DNA of 5,118 nt from Microcaldota archaeon (GCA_021846005.1 JAJZIZ010000043.1:1-5118); one strand, 5' to 3'; positions 1-5,085 are shown, counted from the stretch's first letter. Notes: generated by a model from the letters alone, not told the origin. Program-made: numbers and translations.

Positions 1-117
1 AAATCCCATTCCGGAAGTCAGCCATACCTTGAGGTGAAATTTCTTCTGCCCTGTCTCATCCAGGGCCTTCATTATCTTGCTGCTTCCGCTATCATTGCTA
101 TTATTTTTTCTATCCAT
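1..117 (-). CDS. MFS transporter, N-terminus only (phosphate/sugar permease-like)
   Basis: Thirty-nine codons run from an ATG at 117 to the window edge, so this is the amino end of a larger protein. A polar, Asn/Ser-rich head is followed by LDETGQKKFHLKVWLTSGMG. This closely resembles the entry to the first membrane helix in archaeal MFS permeases of the phosphate:H+ symporter/sugar transporter type, where 'FH-K---SGMGFF-DAYDL' is typical. By family knowledge it would be a 12-helix proton-coupled carrier in the cytoplasmic membrane. The substrate cannot be read from this fragment. The start is supported by a G6 run (123-128) five bases upstream of the ATG, acting as a Shine-Dalgarno-like site, and a TATA box further upstream (151-159). 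It lies downstream of tyrA on the same strand but has its own promoter. Confidence 0.72.
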   Translation of the reverse strand, partial: MDRKNNSNDSGSSKIMKALDETGQKKFHLKVWLTSGMGF

Positions 118-150
118 AAATTCCCCCCGCTGGATTTTATGTAGAAAAGA

Positions 151-160
151 CTTATAAATA
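151..160 (-). promoter_or_regulatory. TATA box of the left-edge transporter
   Basis: On the minus strand this reads TATTTATAAG, an archaeal TATA box. Its centre is about 26 bases upstream of position 129, so the transcript would start just before the G-rich ribosome site at 123-128 and have a leader of about a dozen bases. The bases upstream include TTGCAACC on the plus strand (167-174), also found next to the tyrA TATA box. Confidence 0.6.
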
Positions 161-170
161 TTTCTATTGC

Positions 171-185
171 AACCGGCTTCCGGTT
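171..185. repeat. Perfect interrupted palindrome, candidate operator
   Basis: AACCGGCTTCCGGTT consists of two perfect 6-base inverted arms around a 3-base spacer. It lies just upstream of the transporter TATA box, overlapping the TTGCAACC element, where an archaeal activator or repressor dimer could bind. It could also form a short hairpin in the tyrA 3' end, but no T-run follows it on the minus strand, so a terminator role is less likely. Confidence 0.45.
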
Positions 186-189
186 TTTA

Positions 190-202
190 GAAGCTAAGCT
201 TC
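190..202. repeat. Short palindrome in the tyrA-transporter gap
   Basis: GAAGCTAAGCTTC has perfect 6-base arms around one central base. It lies four bases from the preceding palindrome, between the tyrA stop and the transporter promoter. The GCTTCCG heptamer occurs both at 176-182 and at 198-204, so this gap holds two related inverted/direct repeat units. The function is unknown; it may be an upstream regulatory half of the same site. Confidence 0.35.
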
Positions 203-233
203 CGTTTGATAAGAAATTTCCGCAATCATACAA

Positions 234-1061
234 TCATTTCCAATTGCTCTGTATTTCATTGACGTATCTGCTAAGTTTTGTCATGCTCGTGGAAAATTCC
301 TTCCTGTTTTTATTTTTCACCAGATCCGCCCATTTGTTCGCCGACTCTATGAATATCCGTTCAGCCTTTTCCGCATCCCTGACTTCCATCTGCAAATAGG
401 AGTACAGGCCAGGATTTGAATCGACAACGCTCTTCACAAAATCCGAGAGGAACCTGAAGCTCGTGCTGCTCGTCTTCATATGCTTGTCTACTCCAAGCCT
501 CTTCCATGTGTCTGCGGTTACGAGGCCTATGAAGTGTGTAAGTGAAAGCACGTCGCCTATCATGGAGTCGTGGTCATCTGGAGACATTATTCTTACCTTG
601 AAGCCTTGTTTCTTCAGAAATTTTCCTAATTCTGACGCATATCTCCTTTCTTTTGCGTTGGTAGGTGTAAGTATAAAATTCTGATTCTCTTTCATTGCGC
701 TGGGACCGAACATTGGGTGTGTTCCGAGCACCAACGCATTATTTACATAAGTGTGCATCAGCCTTACTGGAACTGCTTTCACCGAGGCTATGTCGATTAC
801 CTTCTGGTTTTCTCGAATGTGCGGGGCTATTTCTTTAAGTACATCTTCCATGTATTGCGGCAGCACTGATACCATAATGATATCTGCGCCTTCCACTGCC
901 TCGGTATTTTTCCTTACCGCCCTCACTCCGAGCTTTTTGGACACTTCCAAGCATTTTCTGTATCTTCTTCCCGATATAACTACATCATATCCTGCCTTCT
1001 TGAAAAATCCGGAGAACCATTCTCCCATCTGCCCTGCGCCTCCTATAATCGCAATCTTCAT
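234..1061 (-). CDS. tyrA: Prephenate dehydrogenase (TyrA)
   Basis: Predicted cytosolic enzyme of 275 residues that oxidatively decarboxylates prephenate to 4-hydroxyphenylpyruvate, the tyrosine branch of aromatic amino acid synthesis. The N-terminal Rossmann fold carries GGAGQMG (7-13). The family HP motif follows as THPMFGP (114-120), with H115 the likely catalytic histidine. The helical C-terminal domain begins with SPDDHDSMIGDVLSLTHF (160-177), the usual dehydrogenase dimerisation segment. There is no fused chorismate mutase and no ACT domain, so it is a stand-alone, short archaeal-type TyrA without the usual allosteric module. The end of beta-2 reads ISGRR (29-33), with arginines and no acidic residue, which suggests NADP+ rather than NAD+ (inference). 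The start is supported by GAGGT at 1068-1072, six bases before the ATG, and a TATA box at 1095-1102. Other shikimate genes are not in the window. Confidence 0.93.
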   Translation of the reverse strand: MKIAIIGGAGQMGEWFSGFFKKAGYDVVISGRRYRKCLEVSKKLGVRAVRKNTEAVEGADIIMVSVLPQYMEDVLKEIAPHIRENQKVIDIASVKAVPVRLMHTYVNNALVLGTHPMFGPSAMKENQNFILTPTNAKERRYASELGKFLKKQGFKVRIMSPDDHDSMIGDVLSLTHFIGLVTADTWKRLGVDKHMKTSSTSFRFLSDFVKSVVDSNPGLYSYLQMEVRDAEKAERIFIESANKWADLVKNKNRKEFSTSMTKLSRYVNEIQSNWK

Positions 1062-1067
1062 CCTACT

Positions 1068-1072
1068 ACCTC
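1068..1072 (-). promoter_or_regulatory. Ribosome binding site of tyrA
   Basis: On the minus strand GAGGT lies six bases upstream of the tyrA ATG. This is a strong match to the archaeal 16S rRNA tail and confirms the start at 1061. Confidence 0.65.
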
Positions 1073-1093
1073 TGGGATAATAACCAGCAATTC

Positions 1094-1113
1094 CTTATAA
1101 ATATTTTGCAACC
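1094..1113 (-). promoter_or_regulatory. tyrA promoter: TATA box plus GGTTGCAA element
   Basis: On the minus strand this reads GGTTGCAAAATATTTATAAG. The TATA core TTTATAAG is about 26 bases from 1072, so transcription would begin near the ribosome binding site and give a very short leader. The GGTTGCAA block immediately upstream is in the position of a BRE or activator site. The same two blocks occur at 151-174, separated there by four extra bases. Confidence 0.6.
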
Positions 1114-1147
1114 CTTCCCAACCTATTCAAAATATTGCCGCACGTTG

Positions 1148-1163
1148 CAGCAATGCATTACTG
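1148..1163. repeat. 16-base near-palindrome between the MFS gene and tyrA
   Basis: CAGCAATGCATTACTG is an inverted repeat centred on ATGCAT with one mismatched pair. It lies eight bases past the MFS stop and about 45 bases upstream of the tyrA TATA box. It could be a distal operator for tyrA or a weak hairpin at the end of the transporter transcript. It has no adjoining T-run, so neither role is established. Confidence 0.3.
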
Positions 1164-1170
1164 ATTTTCC

Positions 1171-2328
1171 TCATCTGAATGACTTCCTAAGTATTGCCAC
1201 GCTCAGGATTTGCAGTACGAACACATAAGCGACGATATAATATGCTGAATAAAAGAGGTATCCTATGGCAACTCCTGAAACCAGGAGCCCGAAGCCGTAG
1301 AATGTATTGAATATGCCGAAGGCGGAGCCTCTTTTTTTAGGCGGTATCATCGATCCTACAACTGCACGCATTACCGTATCCTGCACTCCTGTAACTGCTC
1401 CAAAAAGGAGCGCAGCGATGAAAAGGAAACCGATACTTTTTCCCAGAAGAAATAGCGGTATCAGTATCGCGAGAAACATTCCCGCATAAACAAGATTTCT
1501 TCCCATCTTGTCGTAAAGAGTGCCAAAGACGAAGCCGAAAGCGCCTTCGCTTGCCATTGCCACTAGAAATATTATCGGTATTATATAAGGCGTGACTCCG
1601 CTTCCGCTTGCCCCATAAAGCACGAATGCAGTCTGATAAAGCCCCGCGGCGCTTATGGCTATCGCTACTGAGTAAAGGATGAAGTTCCTTGAAGACATTC
1701 TCTTTCCAGTGGAATTGGTTGCAAGATTCAATTTCTTCCTTCCATAATATCCATATGCCACTATAAGAACCAGAAATGCCGAAACTGCCGGAAGCGCAAG
1801 CACAGAGAAGGCAAACCTGTACGCGCCGCTTCTATAGAAAAGTATTATGGCCATGGCCAGCGGCCCTATGATTGCGCCTGTCTGGTCAAGTCCCTCTTCT
1901 ATGGCAAAAGCCCTGCCAACTTTTCCTTTGGCCGCAGCATTGGATATCACATAATCCCTCGGCGGCACACGAATTCCCCTGCCAAGCCTTTCCATGAAAA
2001 TGAGGATTGCTGCTTCTATGTAATTTCCCGTGAATGCGAGAAGGGGCACCGCAAAAAGGTTCACGGCATAGCCAAAAAATATTATCCCCCAGTAATGCCT
2101 TGTCTTGTCGGCCAGCCTTCCGCTCAGTATGCGGACGGCATAGCCTGCGAATTCGCTGATGCCAAGGACTGCTCCAAGAAGAAGTGCAGAACCGCCGAGC
2201 GCAGCGAAGTACTGTGGTATGATGCTGCGTGCCCCTTCGTATGTGAAATCCCCGAAGAGGCTGACTATGCCTATTATGATAATAAGTATTGTTCCCTTCC
2301 TTATTTTTGACTTGTTTGTCTTTGCCAT
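1171..2328 (-). CDS. MFS transporter (efflux-type, substrate unknown)
   Basis: A 385-residue integral membrane protein of the major facilitator superfamily, probably a proton-coupled 12-helix carrier. After a basic tail (1-11) the first helix leads into DFTYEGARSIIPQY (27-40). The MFS loop 2-3 signature is present as GRLADKTRHYW (70-80) and repeated in the second half as GTLYDKMGRNL (269-279), showing the two six-helix halves. RLGRGIRVPPRDYVISNAA (114-132) and EEGLDQTGAIIGPL (144-157) match a broad prokaryotic MFS group often annotated as drug or metabolite efflux; this does not identify the substrate. The central loop (about 194-214) is polar, as expected. The start ATG is 19 bases after the stop of the Yip1 gene, with only a weak purine-rich leader and no TATA box seen in the gap, so it is probably co-transcribed as the second gene of that unit. 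Length is normal and no frame damage is seen. Confidence 0.88.
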   Translation of the reverse strand: MAKTNKSKIRKGTILIIIIGIVSLFGDFTYEGARSIIPQYFAALGGSALLLGAVLGISEFAGYAVRILSGRLADKTRHYWGIIFFGYAVNLFAVPLLAFTGNYIEAAILIFMERLGRGIRVPPRDYVISNAAAKGKVGRAFAIEEGLDQTGAIIGPLAMAIILFYRSGAYRFAFSVLALPAVSAFLVLIVAYGYYGRKKLNLATNSTGKRMSSRNFILYSVAIAISAAGLYQTAFVLYGASGSGVTPYIIPIIFLVAMASEGAFGFVFGTLYDKMGRNLVYAGMFLAILIPLFLLGKSIGFLFIAALLFGAVTGVQDTVMRAVVGSMIPPKKRGSAFGIFNTFYGFGLLVSGVAIGYLFYSAYYIVAYVFVLQILSVAILRKSFR

Positions 2329-2347
2329 ACGCTTTCTTCTCTTCTAA

Positions 2348-3031
2348 CTATACTGTATGGTTAGTGGCAGAAACTCTTGCCAGGTGCGCCATGGCGCCTC
2401 CTATCCCTGAAGCTACTATGATGGGAATCACTATCAGTATCATCAGGATAAAAACTACGAACCCGACTATTATTCCTGTGAGGATCATGACTCCCAGAAC
2501 TTTCCACGGTCCGGTCTTATGGAGTTTTGCAAGTCCCAATATATTGATTATGATTGCCCATACGGAGATTATGCCTGAGATTATCCAGCCCACTACTGGT
2601 ATAATCATTATCCAGGAGAGAAGAATTCCTGCCGATGACGAATATATGCCTGAAGTCAATGTGTCTTCGTAATTTCCCTTAAACACTCCAAGCAGACTGC
2701 CGCCTATAAGCTGGAGAAGAGCAGCAGATATAATTATCGCCAAAGGCTCTATTACCCAAATTCCGAGCAGGCATATTCCCGCAATGATAAGGAAGACAGT
2801 CAAAGGCGCTGTAAAACCCAAGCTTCCTGCTACGCTGCCGAATGCGCTGCCAATTCCTGCGCTGAGAAGCGCAAAGAAAGCTATGCCTATGGCACCAAGT
2901 ATTATTCCTATAACTACCGGCACTATCGATATCTTGTAGTAGTATAAAAGCGCATCCCTGAGAGTCTTTCTTTTCATGGCCTTGGGATCAAACATAATCC
3001 TGATCTCTTCATTTATTTCTTCGATTAGCAT
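2348..3031 (-). CDS. Yip1-domain integral membrane protein
   Basis: A 227-residue membrane protein of the Yip1 family. The amphipathic head ends in RIMFDPKAMKRKTLRDAL (11-28), the usual 'F-DP' entry of the domain. Hydrophobic stretches follow at about 34-58, 77-112, 133-168 (probably two helices) and 178-209. The linker GNYEDTLTSGIYSS (119-132) and the ILGLAKLHKTGPWKVLGV segment (164-181) match the family pattern, in which a short loop of the form 'GL-e-h-' precedes the last helices. Eukaryotic relatives act in vesicle membranes; archaeal ones have no established function. The longest frame starts at a GTG (3046), but the TATA box at 3054-3061 is 26-27 bases from the ATG at 3031, so a leaderless message starting at this ATG is preferred. 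It is the first gene of a unit with the downstream MFS transporter. Confidence 0.82.
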   Translation of the reverse strand: MLIEEINEEIRIMFDPKAMKRKTLRDALLYYYKISIVPVVIGIILGAIGIAFFALLSAGIGSAFGSVAGSLGFTAPLTVFLIIAGICLLGIWVIEPLAIIISAALLQLIGGSLLGVFKGNYEDTLTSGIYSSSAGILLSWIMIIPVVGWIISGIISVWAIIINILGLAKLHKTGPWKVLGVMILTGIIVGFVVFILMILIVIPIIVASGIGGAMAHLARVSATNHTV

Positions 3032-3053
3032 AATCCTTTTCTTCACTGCAAAG

Positions 3054-3061
3054 TATATAAA
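3054..3061 (-). promoter_or_regulatory. TATA box of the Yip1-MFS unit
   Basis: On the minus strand this is TTTATATA. Its centre is 26-27 bases upstream of the ATG at 3031, the archaeal spacing for a transcript beginning at the start codon. This decides against the GTG at 3046, which would lie upstream of the transcription start. Confidence 0.62.
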
Positions 3062-3111
3062 TTCCTGAGTTTATCTTCGCCGTTTTTCCCTGTCTGTGCT
3101 TTACTAACATC

Positions 3112-3120
3112 AAAATATAA
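3112..3120 (+). promoter_or_regulatory. TATA box of the ZIP transporter gene
   Basis: AAAATATAA lies about 26 bases upstream of position 3143, giving a leader of roughly a dozen bases before the ATG at 3156. The upstream in-frame GTG at 3123 sits almost against this TATA box and so should not be in the message. The divergent Yip1 promoter is about 50 bases to the left. Confidence 0.55.
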
Positions 3121-3146
3121 AGGTGAGACGCACTATCTATTGCCAT

Positions 3147-3150
3147 GGTG
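3147..3150 (+). promoter_or_regulatory. Ribosome binding site of the ZIP gene
   Basis: GGTG is five bases upstream of ATG 3156 and complementary to the archaeal 16S rRNA 3' tail. Together with the TATA position it supports the shorter reading frame. Confidence 0.5.
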
Positions 3151-3155
3151 CATTG

Positions 3156-3911
3156 ATGCCTGGATTTGTCGGCACTGTCATATTTTCCCTAATAATGGGC
3201 TTCTCTATCTTCCTCTCGCTTCCAATAGTGCTCAGGAAGAAGACAGGGGAGAATACTATCCGATTGCTCAATGCCATAGCCATTGGCATATTGGTTTTCC
3301 TTCTTGCCGATGTTTTTTCTAATGTTGCACCAAGCCTTTATTCCGGCGGCGCATTTGCCGGTTACGGCGCAAACCCTTTCCTAAGCGCCGTCTTTGCTGC
3401 GGGGCTTGGGATAGGCTTTTTCATGCTTTATCTTTTTGAAAACAGATCAAAAAATGGCTTGACGCCCAAGCGCATGGCTTTCATGATAGCAATAGGCATG
3501 GGGCTGCAGAACCTTACCGAGGGGCTGGTCTTCGGCGCTCTCTCAGCAAGCATGGGCCTTCTTTCCGGCGTTTCCCTTGTTGTACTCATCGGCTTCATGC
3601 TGCAGAACATAACTGAAGGTTTTCCTATTGCCTCGCCATTCCTAAACCATGACCAGAAGAAACTTGGGCTGATGGCTTCGCTTCTGCTCATAGGCGGATT
3701 TCCCGCAGTGATAGGGGGCATCCTGGGATTCGATTTCAGCTCCGTGCCTTTCAATATATTCGTTGACGGCCTAGCAGTAGGCGCAATACTCTATGTTATA
3801 CTCCCAATGATAAAGCACCAGCTGAAGGATATAAATCCAATAAGGCAGAAGCTTGTATATGCTGGCATATTTCTGGGCTTCCTCATAGGATTCCTTGTAA
3901 ATCTTATCTGA
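3156..3911 (+). CDS. ZIP-family divalent metal transporter (variant metal site)
   Basis: A 251-residue membrane protein of the ZIP (Zrt/Irt-like) family, expected to bring Zn2+, Fe2+ or Mn2+ into the cytoplasm. About eight hydrophobic helices can be traced: near 5-25, 37-58, 74-94, 106-130, 135-159, 169-191, 199-218 and 233-251. A basic loop (92-106) precedes the fourth. Helices 4 and 5 carry the family signature in altered form, QNLTEG (118-123) and QNITEG (150-155). Common ZIPs such as ZupT have HN-PEG, so the metal-binding histidine is glutamine in both places while the Asn and Glu remain. The later segment DGLAVGAILYVILPM (204-218) lines up with 'AGAMLYVVVEELIPE' but lacks its glutamates. 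The fold assignment is firm; transport activity and metal choice are uncertain. The start was moved from GTG 3123 to ATG 3156 on TATA and GGTG spacing. The gene is monocistronic, divergent from Yip1 and convergent with the HAD gene. Confidence 0.87.
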   Translation: MPGFVGTVIFSLIMGFSIFLSLPIVLRKKTGENTIRLLNAIAIGILVFLLADVFSNVAPSLYSGGAFAGYGANPFLSAVFAAGLGIGFFMLYLFENRSKNGLTPKRMAFMIAIGMGLQNLTEGLVFGALSASMGLLSGVSLVVLIGFMLQNITEGFPIASPFLNHDQKKLGLMASLLLIGGFPAVIGGILGFDFSSVPFNIFVDGLAVGAILYVILPMIKHQLKDINPIRQKLVYAGIFLGFLIGFLVNLI

Positions 3912-3931
3912 GTATATCCTATGCGGCTATC

Positions 3932-3937
3932 AAAAAA
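3932..3937 (-). terminator. Oligo-T terminator of the HAD gene
   Basis: On the minus strand six consecutive T residues occur about 40 bases after the HAD stop codon, the kind of U-run at which archaeal RNA polymerase stops. It lies in the 64-base gap between the convergent ZIP and HAD genes. No comparable T-run was seen for the plus-strand ZIP transcript. Confidence 0.4.
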
Positions 3938-3975
3938 CAGAATACAAAGCCCCCAGTTGGACAGAAGGAAATAGC

Positions 3976-4581
3976 CTAATCGTTTATCTTGTTTATTATT
4001 TTTGGGATCTCCCTGAAGCTCTTAACCACAAGATCTGCTCCAGCAGCGATAAGGTCCTTTCCCCGCGCGTCGCCTGTCTCCAGTGCGACTGTCTTCATTC
4101 CAAGTATCTTGGATATGCTTACCGAGACCGGATTGGATACAATGACTATGCCCTCGTCTTCCTGGAAGTCGTTTTCTCTTGCGATTCTGATGCTCTTTGA
4201 AAGTATATCATTGAAGAGCATTCCGTCTTCTCCATAGGCTCCGAAACTGAAGTAATGGCCCATCTTAACCTTGTCCAGCCTCATCTTCGCAACCCTCTCC
4301 GGCTCGCCTGTGGCAATGCCTATCAGTATTTTCTCCTTGGACATCTCGTCCAGGAGTTCCTGCGCTCCTTCTCTCACTACGACTCTGTCGCTCCATGCGA
4401 CATTATAATATGAGTACGGAAGATCCTCCATGTATCTGTTCAGCCTTGGGATTATGTCATCTTCCTTGAAGCCATTGTCGAGGAGCACAGATCTTGCGAT
4501 CTGCTTCGCGGTAAGTCCGGGGTACCGGCTAAGCTCCACATCTATTATGACACCGTAGATGTTCATTATGGACTCCCGCAC
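3976..4581 (-). CDS. HAD-superfamily protein, probably 5'-disrupted and catalytically degenerate
   Basis: The longest frame with a standard start gives 201 residues from GTG 4581; ATG 4566, with GGAG six bases upstream, is the alternative. The body matches the phosphoglycolate-phosphatase-like HAD group. RYPGLTAKQIARSVLLDNGF (19-38) is cap-type sequence. IGIATGEPE (88-95 region) is motif II with T91. HYFSFGAYGEDG (109-120) matches the 'dyFdfGafGdDg' loop. The tail LGMKTVALETG...AAGADLVVKSF is the usual end. The nucleophile motif I is missing from this frame but is present in the same frame upstream (4615-4632, FDTYDT). Motif IV reads VSNPVSVSIS (148-157) where '-GD---D--A' is expected, so its acidic residues are lost. 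The role is therefore uncertain: a non-catalytic relative, an altered enzyme, or a decaying gene. It is convergent with the ZIP gene and divergent from rnp4. A minus-strand T6 run follows it. Confidence 0.78.
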   Translation of the reverse strand: MRESIMNIYGVIIDVELSRYPGLTAKQIARSVLLDNGFKEDDIIPRLNRYMEDLPYSYYNVAWSDRVVVREGAQELLDEMSKEKILIGIATGEPERVAKMRLDKVKMGHYFSFGAYGEDGMLFNDILSKSIRIARENDFQEDEGIVIVSNPVSVSISKILGMKTVALETGDARGKDLIAAGADLVVKSFREIPKIINKIND

Positions 4582-4663
4582 ATACGCGGAGATGTCCTTA
4601 GCATTCCTTGCAACAGTATCGTATGTATCAAAAATGGCAAACCCGTGCGTAAGACCACTACAT
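4582..4663 (-). other. Likely lost 5' end of the HAD gene, including motif I
   Basis: Upstream of GTG 4581 the same frame stays open to a TAA at 4663-4665 and encodes SGLTHGFAIFDTYDTVARN and then AKDISAY. FAIFDTYDT is a recognisable beta-1 and HAD motif I (D-x-x-x-T), so this is almost certainly ancestral coding sequence. No ATG, GTG or TTG lies in it in frame. The only nearby ATG (4661-4663) is one base out of register and reads ATG TAG. Removing a single T there gives ATG AGT GGT and a continuous protein of 228 residues, a typical HAD length. That ATG is also 25-26 bases from the TATA element at 4685-4692, as for a leaderless gene. An ATT start at 4635 is the other way to keep the nucleophile. 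Confidence 0.6.
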
Positions 4664-4684
4664 TAAAATATTACTAAATTATAC

Positions 4685-4692
4685 TATAAATA
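4685..4692. promoter_or_regulatory. TATA element serving rnp4 and the HAD gene
   Basis: TATAAATA on the plus strand is TATTTATA on the minus strand, a usable TATA box in both directions. Rightward, its centre predicts a transcript start near 4715, nine bases before the rnp4 ATG at 4724. Leftward, it predicts a start near 4662, at the displaced ATG of the HAD gene. No equally well-placed second TATA box was seen, though TATAATTT and TATTTTAA on the minus strand (about 4663-4682) are weaker candidates. Confidence 0.5.
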
Positions 4693-4723
4693 CTTATTGA
4701 TTCTTATGAGGGAAGAACGGCTA

Positions 4724-5065
4724 ATGAAAGAAATAGCGTTGTGGCGAATATCCCGGCTGTTTGACCTTGCCGCGCACAGCACCGAAGAAAACGGAAAGGA
4801 ATCACCTGCCATTGCCAGAAGATATGTAATCCTTGCAAGAAAGATAAGCACCCATTACAAGGTTAAAATTCCGCCTGGCATAAAAAACCGCATGTGCAAG
4901 GAATGCAATTCCATATTGCTTCCAGGGCTGAACTGCAGGGTAAGGATCGCCTCCAACGGATTCCTGGTATACATATGCGATTGCGGATCGCAGAAAAAAA
5001 TACACCTTACAAAAAAATCAGTCATGCCGAAAAACATGGCGCAGGGTAAAAACCGGCAAAAGTAA
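4724..5065 (+). CDS. rnp4: Ribonuclease P protein component 4 (Rpp21/Rpr2 family)
   Basis: A 113-residue protein subunit of archaeal RNase P, the ribonucleoprotein that removes 5' leaders from pre-tRNA. In the family this subunit pairs with Rpp29 and binds the specificity domain of the RNase P RNA. The N-terminal helices (1-45) carry IALWRISRLFDLAAHS and ARRYVILARKIS, matching the 'rI-iLf-lA' and 'a-rYv-lA--i' helices of known archaeal homologues. The zinc ribbon follows: CKEC (C58, C61), LLPGLNCRVRI (65-75) and CDCG (C85, C87). The second pair is normally CxxC; here it is CxC, with a further Cys at 71. The tail is basic, as expected for RNA binding. An ATG at 4706 and a TTG at 4697 are in frame, but the TATA box at 4685-4692 puts the transcript start near 4715, favouring ATG 4724. 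Length is normal. Confidence 0.9.
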   Translation: MKEIALWRISRLFDLAAHSTEENGKESPAIARRYVILARKISTHYKVKIPPGIKNRMCKECNSILLPGLNCRVRIASNGFLVYICDCGSQKKIHLTKKSVMPKNMAQGKNRQK

Positions 5066-5085
5066 CCGCGTTGTTATGTACTGCC

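Noticed and set aside
751..1080. Long plus-strand open frame opposite tyrA, and similar frames opposite the MFS, Yip1, ZIP and HAD genes
   Set aside because: They are antisense or out-of-frame to genes with clear family motifs, have no ribosome sites or promoters of their own, and encode no recognisable domain.
3123..3155. GTG start adding 11 residues (MRRTIYCHGAL) to the ZIP protein
   Set aside because: It abuts the TATA box, so it should lie upstream of the transcript start, and ATG 3156 has GGTG at good spacing and begins directly with the first helix.
3476..3627. Repeated QN-TEG stretch in the ZIP gene as a DNA repeat or duplication
   Set aside because: The similarity is at protein level between helices 4 and 5, which carry paired metal-binding motifs in all ZIPs; the DNA is not a clean repeat.
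4527..4566. IIDVELS near the start of the called HAD frame as motif I of the enzyme
   Set aside because: The following RYPGLTAKQIARSVL matches cap-domain sequence that normally lies about 40 residues after motif I, and a better motif I (FDTYDT) is present upstream in the same frame.
4697..4723. TTG or ATG (4706) start adding nine or six residues to rnp4
   Set aside because: Both lie before the transcript start predicted from TATAAATA at 4685-4692; the family homology begins at about the residue coded at 4724. Not excluded.
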